This document shows, piece by piece, positions 1-7,924 of a DNA stretch of 64,000 nucleotides. The DNA comes from Planctomycetota bacterium. GTDB taxonomy: Bacteria; Planctomycetota; Phycisphaerae; Tepidisphaerales; Tepidisphaeraceae. Position numbers and translations under genes: made by a program. The notes under the pieces are model-generated. The model saw only the letters and a list, made by a program, of their open reading frames with translations. It made no database searches and was not told the origin of the DNA. Within the stretch, counting starts at the first letter, position 1. Every line of letters starts with the position of its first letter. The stretch spans positions 38,135 to 102,134 of the forward strand of contig JBCDCH010000005.1 in the NCBI GenBank assembly GCA_039182125.1, read 5' to 3'.

Positions 1-1
1 T

Positions 2-289
2 CGGCCGACTCGCTATGTCCTGATCGATCGATCGGGCAACACCGCAACGGTGGGGGCCGAGCCCATGCGGAACCTGCTTGGACGGGTTGGCAAATCGTGG
101 GGCAACTGGGTCGAGCCGACGGTCAGCGGCGAGCGGATCGTGTTCGCGGGCCGAGGCTTCGGTCATGGCGTGGGCATGAGCCAGTACGCCGTCGAAGCCC
201 TTGCCCAGCGTGGCGAAACGTGGGACCAGATTCTCAAGTTCTGTTATCCGAAGGTCGAATTGGTGCGTGCGTATCGCGGCAAACCCTAG
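2..289 (+). CDS. SpoIID/LytB-like protein, C-terminal end (partial)
   Basis: Only the last 95 residues are in the window, and the frame is open to the left edge. The segment GFGHGVGMSQYAVEALA followed by W-x2-IL-x2-CYP is the conserved C-terminal signature of the SpoIID/LytB family. In sporulating bacteria SpoIID is a lytic transglycosylase that cuts peptidoglycan glycan strands; non-sporulating planctomycetes carry relatives of unknown role, presumably acting on the wall. It ends 14 nt before the convergent ddl stop, so it meets the mur cluster tail to tail. The family call is firm, the biological role is inferred. Confidence 0.8.
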   Translation, partial: RPTRYVLIDRSGNTATVGAEPMRNLLGRVGKSWGNWVEPTVSGERIVFAGRGFGHGVGMSQYAVEALAQRGETWDQILKFCYPKVELVRAYRGKP

Positions 290-303
290 GACACGCGCAC
301 GTC

Positions 304-1149
304 CTACGAGACTGCCATCCGCACGAGTCGATCGACCAACTCCGGAAACTCGATCCCCGCGTATCTTGCCGCGTCCGGTAGCAAGCTCCGCGGCGTGAAC
401 CCTGGCATCGTGTTGATCTCCAAGAGGTACGGCTCGCCCGATTCGTCGAGCATCAGGTCCACCCGGCTCAGGTGACGCGCGCCGATCAACCGATGTGCCT
501 CTAGCGACATCGCCATCACACGCTCGACAAGCTCCGCCGGGGCGTTGAGCTCGAAGCAATGCGGCGCGCCGTCCTCGGCGTACTTGCTCTCGTAGTCGAA
601 CCAGCTGTCACCCGTGTCGATGCGGATGGGCGGCAGCGGTTGGTCGTCGAGGATGCCGACGGTCCACTCCGGGCCGACGATCAGTTGTTCGCAGATGGCC
701 GTCGGGTCGGCCGCAAGGGCGGTATCGCGTTGCTCGACGCTCTGGCACATCGTGATGCCGAGGCTGCTGCCGCCGGCGTTGGGCTTCACCACGCACGGCG
801 GCGGCACGTTCTGCCCGTCGGCGGGAACGGGCAGGCCGTGAGCGCGCCAGACGGCCTTCGTCCGGGCTTTGTCAAAGCCGAGCGCCGACGCGACCGACCC
901 GCTGCCGACGAACGCGATGCCACGCCGTTCGAACTCCGCCTGTAGCACGCCGTCCTCGCCGAACGCCCCGTGCAACGCGGGGAACACCACGTCGAACAGG
1001 TCGTCGAGGACATCGAAGTTCCGCGGCGCGACGTCGCCGAGCGTCACGTCATGCCCGGCCGCGCGGAGTCCCTCGGCGATCGCCCGACCGCTCACGAGCG
1101 ACACCTCGCGTTCGTTGGACGGACCGCCGGCTAGGACGAGGACGTGCAT
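304..1149 (-). CDS. ddl: D-alanine--D-alanine ligase
   Basis: Joins two D-alanines using ATP to make the dipeptide added to the peptidoglycan precursor in the cytoplasm. ATP-grasp ligase landmarks are present: GGPSNEREVS near the N-terminus, PALHGAFGEDG near residue 60, the ATP-binding KPNAGGSSLG near 120, and EINTMPGFT near 245. At 281 residues it is slightly shorter than the common ~300. The frame also opens two codons earlier (1155), but AAGGA lies directly against that ATG and six bases before the one chosen here, so the later start fits better. It is the last gene of the minus-strand murC-murB-ddl series, and its ribosome site touches the base of the hairpin at 1160-1223. Confidence 0.95.
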   Translation of the reverse strand: MHVLVLAGGPSNEREVSLVSGRAIAEGLRAAGHDVTLGDVAPRNFDVLDDLFDVVFPALHGAFGEDGVLQAEFERRGIAFVGSGSVASALGFDKARTKAVWRAHGLPVPADGQNVPPPCVVKPNAGGSSLGITMCQSVEQRDTALAADPTAICEQLIVGPEWTVGILDDQPLPPIRIDTGDSWFDYESKYAEDGAPHCFELNAPAELVERVMAMSLEAHRLIGARHLSRVDLMLDESGEPYLLEINTMPGFTPRSLLPDAARYAGIEFPELVDRLVRMAVS

Positions 1150-1159
1150 GATCATTCCT

Positions 1160-1223
1160 TTGAGCGGCGACCAGCGGGAGCTTTGCGTGGCGCCACGGGA
1201 AGCTCCCTTCGGTCGCCGCTCAA
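1160..1223. repeat. Imperfect inverted repeat between murB and ddl
   Basis: Arms 1160-1183 and 1200-1223 match at 21 of 24 positions, and the 16-nt loop contains the further palindrome CGTGGCGCCACG. It fills most of the gap between the murB stop and the ddl start, and its base adjoins the AAGGA site of ddl, so folding in the transcript could affect ddl translation or RNA stability. No T-run follows, so it is not a classical terminator. It is one of several long inverted repeats in this window. Confidence 0.75.
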
Positions 1224-1233
1224 CATGGCCGAC

Positions 1234-2142
1234 TTACGTCGGCCAGAACTTCACTTCCGTCTGCAACTCGACGCCAAACTTCTCGGCCACCTTCTCGCGG
1301 ACGACCGCGACCAGGTCGGTGACGTCCTTCGCGGTGCAGGGGGCGTGGGCGAGGATGAAGTTGGCGTGCTTGCTGGAAACCTCGGCGTTGCCGACGCGCA
1401 TGCCCTTGAGCCCGGCCTCGTCGATGAGCTTGCCGGCCGAGGTCGTGCGGCCGTCGGGCAGCGGGCCGGGGTTGGTGAACATGCAACCGCTGCTCTTGGC
1501 ATTCAGCGGCTGCGTGCTGCGCTTGTACATCCAGACTTCCTTGGTCACGTCCGTCACCGCGACCGGGTCGTCCTTCTCCAGTTCCAGTTCGGCACCGAGG
1601 ATGAAGGGTGCGACGATGTTCGTGCTGCGGTAGCCGAAGTGCAGGTCGTCGGCGGTGCGCTCGAAGACCTCGCCGGCCGCGGACATGACGGTGACCTTGG
1701 CGATGTTGTTGCCGATGTCGCCGAAGCGTCCGCCGGCGTTCATGCGGATGCCGCCGCCTACGGTGCCGTAGATCCCGGCCATGCACTCCACGCCCGCCAA
1801 GCCCTCGCGGCAGCAGCGGAGCACCATCTTCTGCATGTCGTAGCCGGCCCCGAGTTTGAGCGTCGAGCCGTCGATTTTGACGGTCTTGAACGCCGGATCG
1901 TCGAGCCGAAACACCGCGCCCGGCACGCCGTCGTCGCTGACCAGCAGGTTCGCCCCCAGGCCCAACACGTAGATCGGAATGTTCTCCTCGCTGCAACGCC
2001 GGGCCGCTTCACGGAGCTCGTCAACGCTCCGCGGCTGCACGAGGTACTGCGCCGGCCCGCCGATCCGATACCACGTCAACGGCGCCAGCGGCGCGTCGGG
2101 CGTGACGTAATCGAGATCGGAAAACGGAGTGGCGAGACGCAT
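1234..2142 (-). CDS. murB: UDP-N-acetylenolpyruvoylglucosamine reductase
   Basis: FAD- and NADPH-dependent reduction of the enolpyruvyl group to give UDP-N-acetylmuramic acid, in the cytoplasm. Features seen: TWYRIGGPAQYL at the N-terminus, GANLLV near residue 64 and GGGIRMNAGG near 130 in the FAD-binding part, SSGCMFTNP near 217 with the active-site serine/cysteine region, and a C-terminal glutamate in LQTEVKFW. The 302-residue length fits MurB. It lies between murC and ddl on the same strand, separated from both by gaps filled with inverted repeats, and is probably cotranscribed with them. Confidence 0.95.
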   Translation of the reverse strand: MRLATPFSDLDYVTPDAPLAPLTWYRIGGPAQYLVQPRSVDELREAARRCSEENIPIYVLGLGANLLVSDDGVPGAVFRLDDPAFKTVKIDGSTLKLGAGYDMQKMVLRCCREGLAGVECMAGIYGTVGGGIRMNAGGRFGDIGNNIAKVTVMSAAGEVFERTADDLHFGYRSTNIVAPFILGAELELEKDDPVAVTDVTKEVWMYKRSTQPLNAKSSGCMFTNPGPLPDGRTTSAGKLIDEAGLKGMRVGNAEVSSKHANFILAHAPCTAKDVTDLVAVVREKVAEKFGVELQTEVKFWPT

Positions 2143-2167
2143 GGGGGAAGGGATGGTAGCGAGGTGG

Positions 2168-2259
2168 AATGACGAATGACGAGTTCCCGAATGACGAAGG
2201 AAACCCGAAGGTCGAAGTCCGAAACCTCGTCATTCGGATTTCGCCATTTATTCGTCATT
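2168..2259. repeat. Inverted repeat of AATGACGAAT units between murC and murB
   Basis: Outer arms AATGACGAAT (2168-2177) and ATTCGTCATT (2250-2259) are perfect complements. A second overlapping pair, CGAATGACGAG (2173-2183) and CTCGTCATTCG (2226-2236), is also perfect, so alternative pairings exist. CGAATGACGAA recurs at 2189-2198. The right arm reaches into murC and encodes its last residues (N-D-E) and TAA stop. This looks like a dispersed intergenic element that supplied the end of a gene. Confidence 0.7.
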
Positions 2260-3687
2260 GACCAGAGTTTCCCCGACCACATGCACATCCCCCGCGCCCA
2301 TGGTGACGCACAGGTCGCCGGGCTGGAGCGTTTCGCGGAGGTAGGCGTCGCAGTCGTCGAAGCCGCCGATGTGACGGGCGGGCTGGCCGGTCTTGCGGAT
2401 CTCCTCGGCGAGCAGGGCGCTGCCGACGAACTTGTCCTCCGGGTCGTCGCGGACGCTGTACACGTCGGGCAGCACGACCTCGTCGGAGTCGCCGAAGCAA
2501 CGGGCGAAGTCGGCCAGCAGTTGGCGGGTCCGGCTGTGCTGGTGCGGCTGGAAGACGCAGATCAGTCGGCGTGGACGGTAGCGTTGGCGCAGGGCATCGA
2601 GCGTGACGGCGATCTCGGTGGGGTGGTGGCCGTAGTCGTCGACGACGTCGGCTTCATTGAAACGCCCGAGGTGCGTCATGCGTCGGTCGGCCCCGCGGAA
2701 GGTGCCCACGTGCTCGGCGGCGACCCGTGGCTCCATCCCGCAAGCCACCGCCGCCGAGATCGCCATCACCGCGTTGTACAGGTTGTGCTTGCCCGGCACC
2801 GAGAGCCGCAGGCCGCAGGCGATCTCGCCGCCTTGGAGAATGTCCGCCTTCCAACAGCCGGCGTCGACGGTCGCGTTGACCCACGACCAGTCGGCGTCGT
2901 CCGCTTCACCGACCCATGTCACCGTCCGACCGCCAAGCGCGTCGCGGCTGTGGGCATCGTCGGCGTTGGCGATGACGTGTCCGCCGTCGTCCGGTGTCAG
3001 GTCGGCGAACGCGCGGAACGCGGTCTTGATGTTGTCGAGGTTCCCGTAGCAGTCGAGGTGGTCGGCTTCGACGTTGGTGATGACCGCGACGGCCGGCCGC
3101 AGGTGCAGGAACGATCGGTCGTACTCACACGCCTCGGCGACGAAGTGGGCGCCATGCCCGGACCGCGAGCCGCCGCCGAGTTGCGGCACCGTCGCACCGA
3201 CGACGAACGACGGATCGACCCCGCCGGCGAGCAGGGCGTGGGCGAGCATGCCGGTGGTGGTGGTCTTGCCGTGGGTCCCCGCGACGCCGACGCCGAACCG
3301 CTCGGCCATGACTTCGCCGAGCAACTCGGCGTACTTCGTGTGCGGCTTGTCGAGACGCTCCGCCGTGGCGATCTCGGCGTTGTCATCCTTCACCGCGGCG
3401 GTGCGGACGACCAGGTCTGTCTGCCCGTTGATGAGTGTGCCGTCTTGGTCACGGCTGACAGTCGCCCCGGCAGCGGCGAGGGCGAAGGTGCGCGGGTTGA
3501 GCGACGGATCGGTGCCGGAGACGATCGCGCCACAGTCGAGCAGGATCTGGGCCAGCCCGGCCATGCCGCAGCCGCCGATGCCGGCGAAGTGAACGCGCTT
3601 GCCCGTGAACTTGCTACGCGGCGCCGGGGCGTCGATGGACCGATAAACAACGGGCTGGCGGGTCGTGGTGGCAGGCAACGCGGGCAT
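2248..3687 (-). CDS. murC: UDP-N-acetylmuramate--L-alanine ligase
   Basis: Adds L-alanine to UDP-MurNAc, the first step of stem-peptide assembly, using ATP. The N-terminal Rossmann motif GIGGCGMAG is at residues 36-44, the Mur-ligase ATP loop GTHGKTTTTG near 135-145, and the C-terminal domain carries DYGHHPTEI and FQPHQHSRT, both MurC-typical. The 479-residue length is normal; the first ~25 residues before the Rossmann fold are poorly conserved, so a later start is possible. It is followed on the same strand by murB and ddl. Its last codons lie inside the inverted repeat at 2168-2259. Confidence 0.96.
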   Translation of the reverse strand: MPALPATTTRQPVVYRSIDAPAPRSKFTGKRVHFAGIGGCGMAGLAQILLDCGAIVSGTDPSLNPRTFALAAAGATVSRDQDGTLINGQTDLVVRTAAVKDDNAEIATAERLDKPHTKYAELLGEVMAERFGVGVAGTHGKTTTTGMLAHALLAGGVDPSFVVGATVPQLGGGSRSGHGAHFVAEACEYDRSFLHLRPAVAVITNVEADHLDCYGNLDNIKTAFRAFADLTPDDGGHVIANADDAHSRDALGGRTVTWVGEADDADWSWVNATVDAGCWKADILQGGEIACGLRLSVPGKHNLYNAVMAISAAVACGMEPRVAAEHVGTFRGADRRMTHLGRFNEADVVDDYGHHPTEIAVTLDALRQRYRPRRLICVFQPHQHSRTRQLLADFARCFGDSDEVVLPDVYSVRDDPEDKFVGSALLAEEIRKTGQPARHIGGFDDCDAYLRETLQPGDLCVTMGAGDVHVVGETLVNDE

Positions 3688-3756
3688 GTTAGCAATTCAT
3701 CGGCATCTCGCAGGTGCGGGCTGTTGGGGAAACAGCCGACGTCGATCGCCGCTTCC

Positions 3757-3820
3757 CGTAGGGCAGGCACCGCCTGCCACTGCGAGCGGCTTCGCGGTGG
3801 CAGGCAGTGCCTGCCCTACG
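3757..3820. repeat. Long hairpin repeat overlapping the MFS gene stop
   Basis: Arms 3757-3780 and 3797-3820 pair at 23 of 24 positions around a 16-nt loop. Each arm is itself nearly palindromic around GGCAGGC...GCCTGCC, so cloverleaf-like folding is possible. The TAG stop of the transporter gene (3816-3818) lies inside the right arm. It may act as a transcript 3' end, but there is no T-run; its form is more like a REP-type dispersed repeat. Confidence 0.8.
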
Positions 3821-5129
3821 CGGAATGTTCATCCGCGAGCCCGCGGAGCTTGCGGATGTCCGGGAACAACTCGGCCCAGATCGCGACGACGACGATCGTG
3901 CCCACGCCGCCGCTGACGACGCTGATGACGGGGGTGAACAAGGCGGCGACGGCGCCGCTCTCGAAGCCGCCCAGTTCATTGGACGAGCCGATGAACACCG
4001 CGCTGACCGCCGAGACCCGACCGCGCATCGCATCGGGCGTGGCCAATTGGATGAGCGTGTGGCGGACCACGACGCTGACGTTGTCGAACACACCGGTGAG
4101 GAAGAGCATCGCCAGCGATAGCCAAAAGTTGGTCGAAAGGCCGAAGGCGACCGTGGCCAGTCCGAAGCCGACGATGCAGACGAGCATCGTCACCCCGGCC
4201 CGGCGCATGGGCGGCAGATATGCCAGCGTGAGCGCGGTGCAGAGGGCCCCGGCTGCCGGGGCCGACCAGAGCAGGCCGAGCCCGATCTCACCAACACCGA
4301 GAATGTCCTCCGCGAAGATGGGCAGCAGATACACCGTCCCGCCAAGCAGCACCGCGAAGAAGTCCAGCGAGATCGTCCCCAGCAGAATCTTCCGCCGCCA
4401 GACGAACGACAATCCCTCCACCAAATCACCAAACACGCCGGCCATCCCCTTGGGCGTCGTGCTGGGCGGCGGCTTTGTGTCCACGCGCAGACGCAACAGC
4501 AGCACGATGAACAGCAGGCTCGACCCGGCCGCGATGAAGTACGTCGCCGGCACGCTCCACGCCAGAACGAACCCGCCCAGCGCAGGCCCGAGCAGTGCCG
4601 ATAGCTGCCCGCTGCTGCTGCGCCACTTCACCGCGTTCTCGAATGTTTCCCTCGGCACGATCATTGGCAGCAGCGCCGTGCGCGCCGGCCACGCCGTCCG
4701 CAGAAATACCGCGTCCATGAACAGGATGAAGTACATCCACCCGATCGGCCCCTCGAAGTACGAGAGCAGCCCAAGTCCGATCGACGTGAGCGTCGCGCCG
4801 CCCAGACCGAAGAGCATGATCAGCCGTCGGTCGATCCGATCCGCCAACACTCCCGCCGGGAGCGTCAGCAGCAGCATCGGCAGCGCCTGCAACAGTCCGA
4901 CCCACGCCAGGCTCATGGCACTGCCAGTGCGTTGGTAGAGTTCGAAGCCGATGGCCAGACCCTGACCCGCAGTGCCGATGCTCACCAACGTCGTGCCGGC
5001 CAGGTAATCGCGATATGCTGGGATGGCGAAGGCGGCGTAGGGCGATGGCTTTGGCGGGGGCTTTGGCGGGGGCTTGGGCGGAACGCTCACGTGCCGCGAC
5101 CCTAGCACGGTCGCTCTACGATCGGGCAT
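3816..5129 (-). CDS. Major facilitator superfamily transporter (MFS_3/EntS-like)
   Basis: A 12-helix type membrane protein: hydrophobic segments run through most of the 437 residues, with MFS motif A seen as GVLADRIDRR after the second helix. The pattern resembles the drug/siderophore exporter group that includes EntS; the substrate cannot be told. The N-terminus carries a PPKPPPKPPPKPSP run before the first helix. The frame extends upstream to 5243, but that would cover the SUI1 gene on the other strand, so I start at the ATG at 5129, with GTG at 5090 as an alternative. It is the first minus-strand gene before murC, and its role in the cluster is unknown. Confidence 0.85.
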   Translation of the reverse strand: MPDRRATVLGSRHVSVPPKPPPKPPPKPSPYAAFAIPAYRDYLAGTTLVSIGTAGQGLAIGFELYQRTGSAMSLAWVGLLQALPMLLLTLPAGVLADRIDRRLIMLFGLGGATLTSIGLGLLSYFEGPIGWMYFILFMDAVFLRTAWPARTALLPMIVPRETFENAVKWRSSSGQLSALLGPALGGFVLAWSVPATYFIAAGSSLLFIVLLLRLRVDTKPPPSTTPKGMAGVFGDLVEGLSFVWRRKILLGTISLDFFAVLLGGTVYLLPIFAEDILGVGEIGLGLLWSAPAAGALCTALTLAYLPPMRRAGVTMLVCIVGFGLATVAFGLSTNFWLSLAMLFLTGVFDNVSVVVRHTLIQLATPDAMRGRVSAVSAVFIGSSNELGGFESGAVAALFTPVISVVSGGVGTIVVVAIWAELFPDIRKLRGLADEHSA

Positions 5130-5478
5130 GGGACTCTTCGATGGCACCGCACTGGAACGCCCGGTCACCTGCGAACGCTGCGGCAAGGTGATGGCCGACT
5201 GCCCGTGCCCCCGCGACGCTGCCGGCGAGGTGAAGACGCCCAAGGATCAACAAGCCCGCGTCCTGCGTGAGAAACGTCGCGGCAAGTGGACCACCGTCGT
5301 CACCGGTCTCGACCCCGTCGCGACCGACCTGCCCGGCCTGCTCAAGACCTTCAAGACCCAACTCGGCACCGGCGGCACGACCAGACCCGACGGCTTCGAA
5401 CTCCAAGGCGACGTCCGCGACAAGCTCGTCGAAACTCTCAAAGCGGCCGGCTATCCGGCGAAACCGGCGGGGGGTTAG
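5128..5478 (+). CDS. SUI1/eIF1-like translation factor (YciH family)
   Basis: A 116-residue protein whose C-terminal two thirds match the bacterial SUI1/YciH fold: RRGKWTTVVTGLD, then DLPGLLKTFKTQLGTGGT, then ELQGDVRDKLVETLKAAGY. The N-terminus has a CERCGKVMADCPCP segment with four cysteines, a likely small zinc site common in bacterial members. The family is related to eukaryotic initiation factor 1, which checks start-codon choice; the bacterial role is not settled. The gene is divergent from the MFS gene with start codons overlapping at CATG, and its stop overlaps that of the convergent surface-protein gene by three bases. Confidence 0.88.
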   Translation: MGLFDGTALERPVTCERCGKVMADCPCPRDAAGEVKTPKDQQARVLREKRRGKWTTVVTGLDPVATDLPGLLKTFKTQLGTGGTTRPDGFELQGDVRDKLVETLKAAGYPAKPAGG

Positions 5479-6707
5479 ACGATCGGGTCCACCCCGAAGT
5501 CGGTGACGGTTTCGAAGTTGTTGATGCTCGGTCGATTCAGTCGCGCATCGTCGCCGGCGAAGAGCGAGTCGGTGTCGCCGCCGCCGGAGATGCTGAAGGC
5601 GCCAGTGAAGCGCGTGTCGCTGAAGGTGACTTCGTCATTGCCTTGGCCGGCGTCGATGGTGCCGTTGGCATAGCGACCGGTGATGAAGTCGATGTCGTCA
5701 TCGCCGGACGACGCGAAGAGACTCAGCGTTCCGGTGACAGCGGTGTTCGTCAACGAGAACAGGTCGCCGTCACCGCTGCCGTTGATGTCGAGGTCGCCGA
5801 AGCGGGCGTTATTGGTGCGTAGTTCGTTGGCACCTAGCGGCAAGAGGATGTCGCTGGTTGTTTCAAAGACGTAATCGCGCAGCGTGATGTCGTCATCGCC
5901 GTCGCCGAGGTTGGCGTCGATGCCGGTGACGCGGGCGGCGCGGAAGATCAGCTCGAACCCGCTGCCGTTGAGCAGCGTGCGTTCGCCGTCGGCGTCGATG
6001 CCTTGCACGACGAACAGGTCGGCGATCAGCGGGTTGGCCGTCGCGTCGACTTGTGCATCGCCGACGTCGGCACCGGTTAGGTCCGCCGACGCGAGGCTCA
6101 GGTCCAGCAGCGTCTGCGCGAACTCCGGCGAGACGAGTAGGTCGACGTTCGCGATCTGTAGCGAGCCGGTCGCGGCGGTGACGGACGGGTTGGCGATGTC
6201 GAAGAGGATGCCGAGCCCGCCGACGGTGTCGGCGATGAAGAAGCCCGACGCACTGCCGCCGACGCGGTCGGCGTCGAAGCCGATGGCGAAGTCGCCGACG
6301 GTGATGGCGTCGGCGTTGAACGAGACGGTGCCGGTGTGACGGATCTCGCCGCCACGCAGGTCGAAGCCGGAGTTGAGCCCGTAGCGCAGGCTCGTGGGTT
6401 CTTCGATGTTGAAGCCGACGCCGAAGCCGCCGGCGGGGGTCGCGGTGCCGTTGGTGCTCGAGACGGTCAGGCCGGCCGCGGTGCTCAGCGTGGCGGTGTC
6501 GAGGGTGACGGAGGTGGCACCCCCGACGACCCGGCTCGAACCGGCGGCGGTGTTCTCACCGAACGCCGTGAGCGTGTTGCCCTCGGCGTCGCCGTCCAAC
6601 GCGATCTCGGTGAACGACCCGCCGGCTGCGGTTTCGATGGCGACGGTGACATCACCGGCAAGCAGGCGGCGGTTTTCGAGCAACTCCATGGGGCACGTCG
6701 GGTTCAT
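5475..6707 (-). CDS. Surface protein with LE-x-RRLLA N-terminus and RTX-like repeats
   Basis: No enzymatic domain is recognised. MELLENRRLLAGDV near the N-terminus resembles the short LE-x-R-x-LLA motif at the start of many large planctomycete exported proteins. The C-terminal third has repeated acidic turns, LGDGDDDITL, SGDDDIDF, AGQGNDEVTF and GGGDTDSLF, like the calcium-binding RTX nonapeptide. I infer an exported, calcium-stabilised beta-roll protein. Upstream the frame reaches only a TTG at 6746; the ATG at 6707 is preferred. It follows murG by a short gap in the same direction and may be read through from it. Confidence 0.65.
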   Translation of the reverse strand: MNPTCPMELLENRRLLAGDVTVAIETAAGGSFTEIALDGDAEGNTLTAFGENTAAGSSRVVGGATSVTLDTATLSTAAGLTVSSTNGTATPAGGFGVGFNIEEPTSLRYGLNSGFDLRGGEIRHTGTVSFNADAITVGDFAIGFDADRVGGSASGFFIADTVGGLGILFDIANPSVTAATGSLQIANVDLLVSPEFAQTLLDLSLASADLTGADVGDAQVDATANPLIADLFVVQGIDADGERTLLNGSGFELIFRAARVTGIDANLGDGDDDITLRDYVFETTSDILLPLGANELRTNNARFGDLDINGSGDGDLFSLTNTAVTGTLSLFASSGDDDIDFITGRYANGTIDAGQGNDEVTFSDTRFTGAFSISGGGDTDSLFAGDDARLNRPSINNFETVTDFGVDPIV

Positions 6708-6750
6708 GCCCACAGGGTCGCTGGCGTCATGCCAAACCTTGCACAAAATC

Positions 6751-7914
6751 TCACGCCGATGGCTCGGTCATTGCTCGCAGCACGTGTGCCACGCGCTCGG
6801 CGGCGTCGGGTTTGGCCAGGGTCTTGGCGGCGGTGGCCATCTGACTGCGTCGGCTCGCGTCGTAGAGCAAGCCCTTGAGCGTCGGGATCAACTGGTCGGC
6901 GTTTCGCGTGCGGTCCTTCTGGTCGTCGAGCAACACCGCCGCCCCGGCGTCGGCGAGGACTTTCGCGTTGCTCGTCTGGTGCTTGTCCTTGTGGAACGGA
7001 TACGGCATCAGCACCGACGGCACCCCGAGCGTGGTGAGCTCGGCGAGGCTGCTCGCGCCGCTGCGGCTGATCGCCAGGTCCGCCACGCTCCACACGTCGG
7101 CCATGCCCGGCGTGAAGTCGACCACCCGCACCGGCACGTCGGCGTCGCCGAGGATCGTGCGATACTCGGCGCGAACTTTCTCGGCGTGGTCCTTGCCCGC
7201 GAGGTGCAGCACCTGCCAGCCCTGCAGAAGCGAGCCTTCCTGTCGCAGACGCAGGAGCGTTTCAAGCACGGCGTCGTTGACGGTCGCGGCACCTTGGCTT
7301 GCACCGGTGATGACGAGCGTTTGCAAGCGTGACTCGAGGCCGAGGCGTTGGAGGGCGGCCTTGCGTTCGACCGGCTCGCGCAGGTCGCGCCGTACCGGGC
7401 AGCCGGTCGTGGTGAGCTTGGGCTTTTGCGATTCCTCGACGTGGTCGGCAGTCGCGTCGAACTGGCAGCAGACGCTGCGGACAAACTTCATCAGGAAGCG
7501 GTTGGCCTTGCCGGGGACGACGTCGGGGTTGAGGATCGCGCCGGGGATGCCGGACTTGCTCGCGAGTTTGACCGCCACGCCGGCCGCGTAACCGCCCAGG
7601 CCCAGCACCGCTGCCGGGGCCTGCTCGGTGATGACGTTCTGCACGATCTCCTGCGTCGCCCGCCAGTTCCGCCAGAACTTGAGCAGCCCGCCGGCACTGC
7701 GGACCGGTGGGACGATCGGCTGGCGGATGTACTCGAAGCCGGTCGGGCCGAGGATCGTCTGGTCGATCTCGCGCTCGGTGCAGAGAAACAACGGCCGCAC
7801 CGACGGGATCGCCTTGACCAATGCCTCGGCGACCGAGATGCCTGGGTACAGGTGTCCGCCGCTGCCGCCGCCGGCGAAGAGGATGGTCGGGTTGGCGGCG
7901 ATCGCTTGGTTCAT
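6751..7914 (-). CDS. murG: Undecaprenyl-PP-MurNAc-pentapeptide GlcNAc transferase
   Basis: Transfers GlcNAc from UDP-GlcNAc to lipid I to make lipid II, on the inner face of the cytoplasmic membrane. The N-terminal glycine loop GGGSGGHLYPG (GT28 family) is at residues 15-25, GLGGYAAG follows near 105, and the C-terminal donor-site pattern SGASSLAELTTLGVPSVL is clear. The length, 387 residues, is slightly above the usual ~355. It lies 10 nt after the ftsW stop, the classic ftsW-murG order of division clusters. Confidence 0.97.
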   Translation of the reverse strand: MNQAIAANPTILFAGGGSGGHLYPGISVAEALVKAIPSVRPLFLCTEREIDQTILGPTGFEYIRQPIVPPVRSAGGLLKFWRNWRATQEIVQNVITEQAPAAVLGLGGYAAGVAVKLASKSGIPGAILNPDVVPGKANRFLMKFVRSVCCQFDATADHVEESQKPKLTTTGCPVRRDLREPVERKAALQRLGLESRLQTLVITGASQGAATVNDAVLETLLRLRQEGSLLQGWQVLHLAGKDHAEKVRAEYRTILGDADVPVRVVDFTPGMADVWSVADLAISRSGASSLAELTTLGVPSVLMPYPFHKDKHQTSNAKVLADAGAAVLLDDQKDRTRNADQLIPTLKGLLYDASRRSQMATAAKTLAKPDAAERVAHVLRAMTEPSA

Positions 7915-7924
7915 GCGGCTTGGG

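Noticed and set aside
2168..2259. Repeated AATGACGAA units as a CRISPR array
   Set aside because: The units are inverted and of uneven spacing, with no equal spacers and no cas genes nearby.
5130..5243. Upstream extension of the MFS transporter to 5243
   Set aside because: This part lies opposite the SUI1-like gene, which has a clear family match; the extension has no transporter features.
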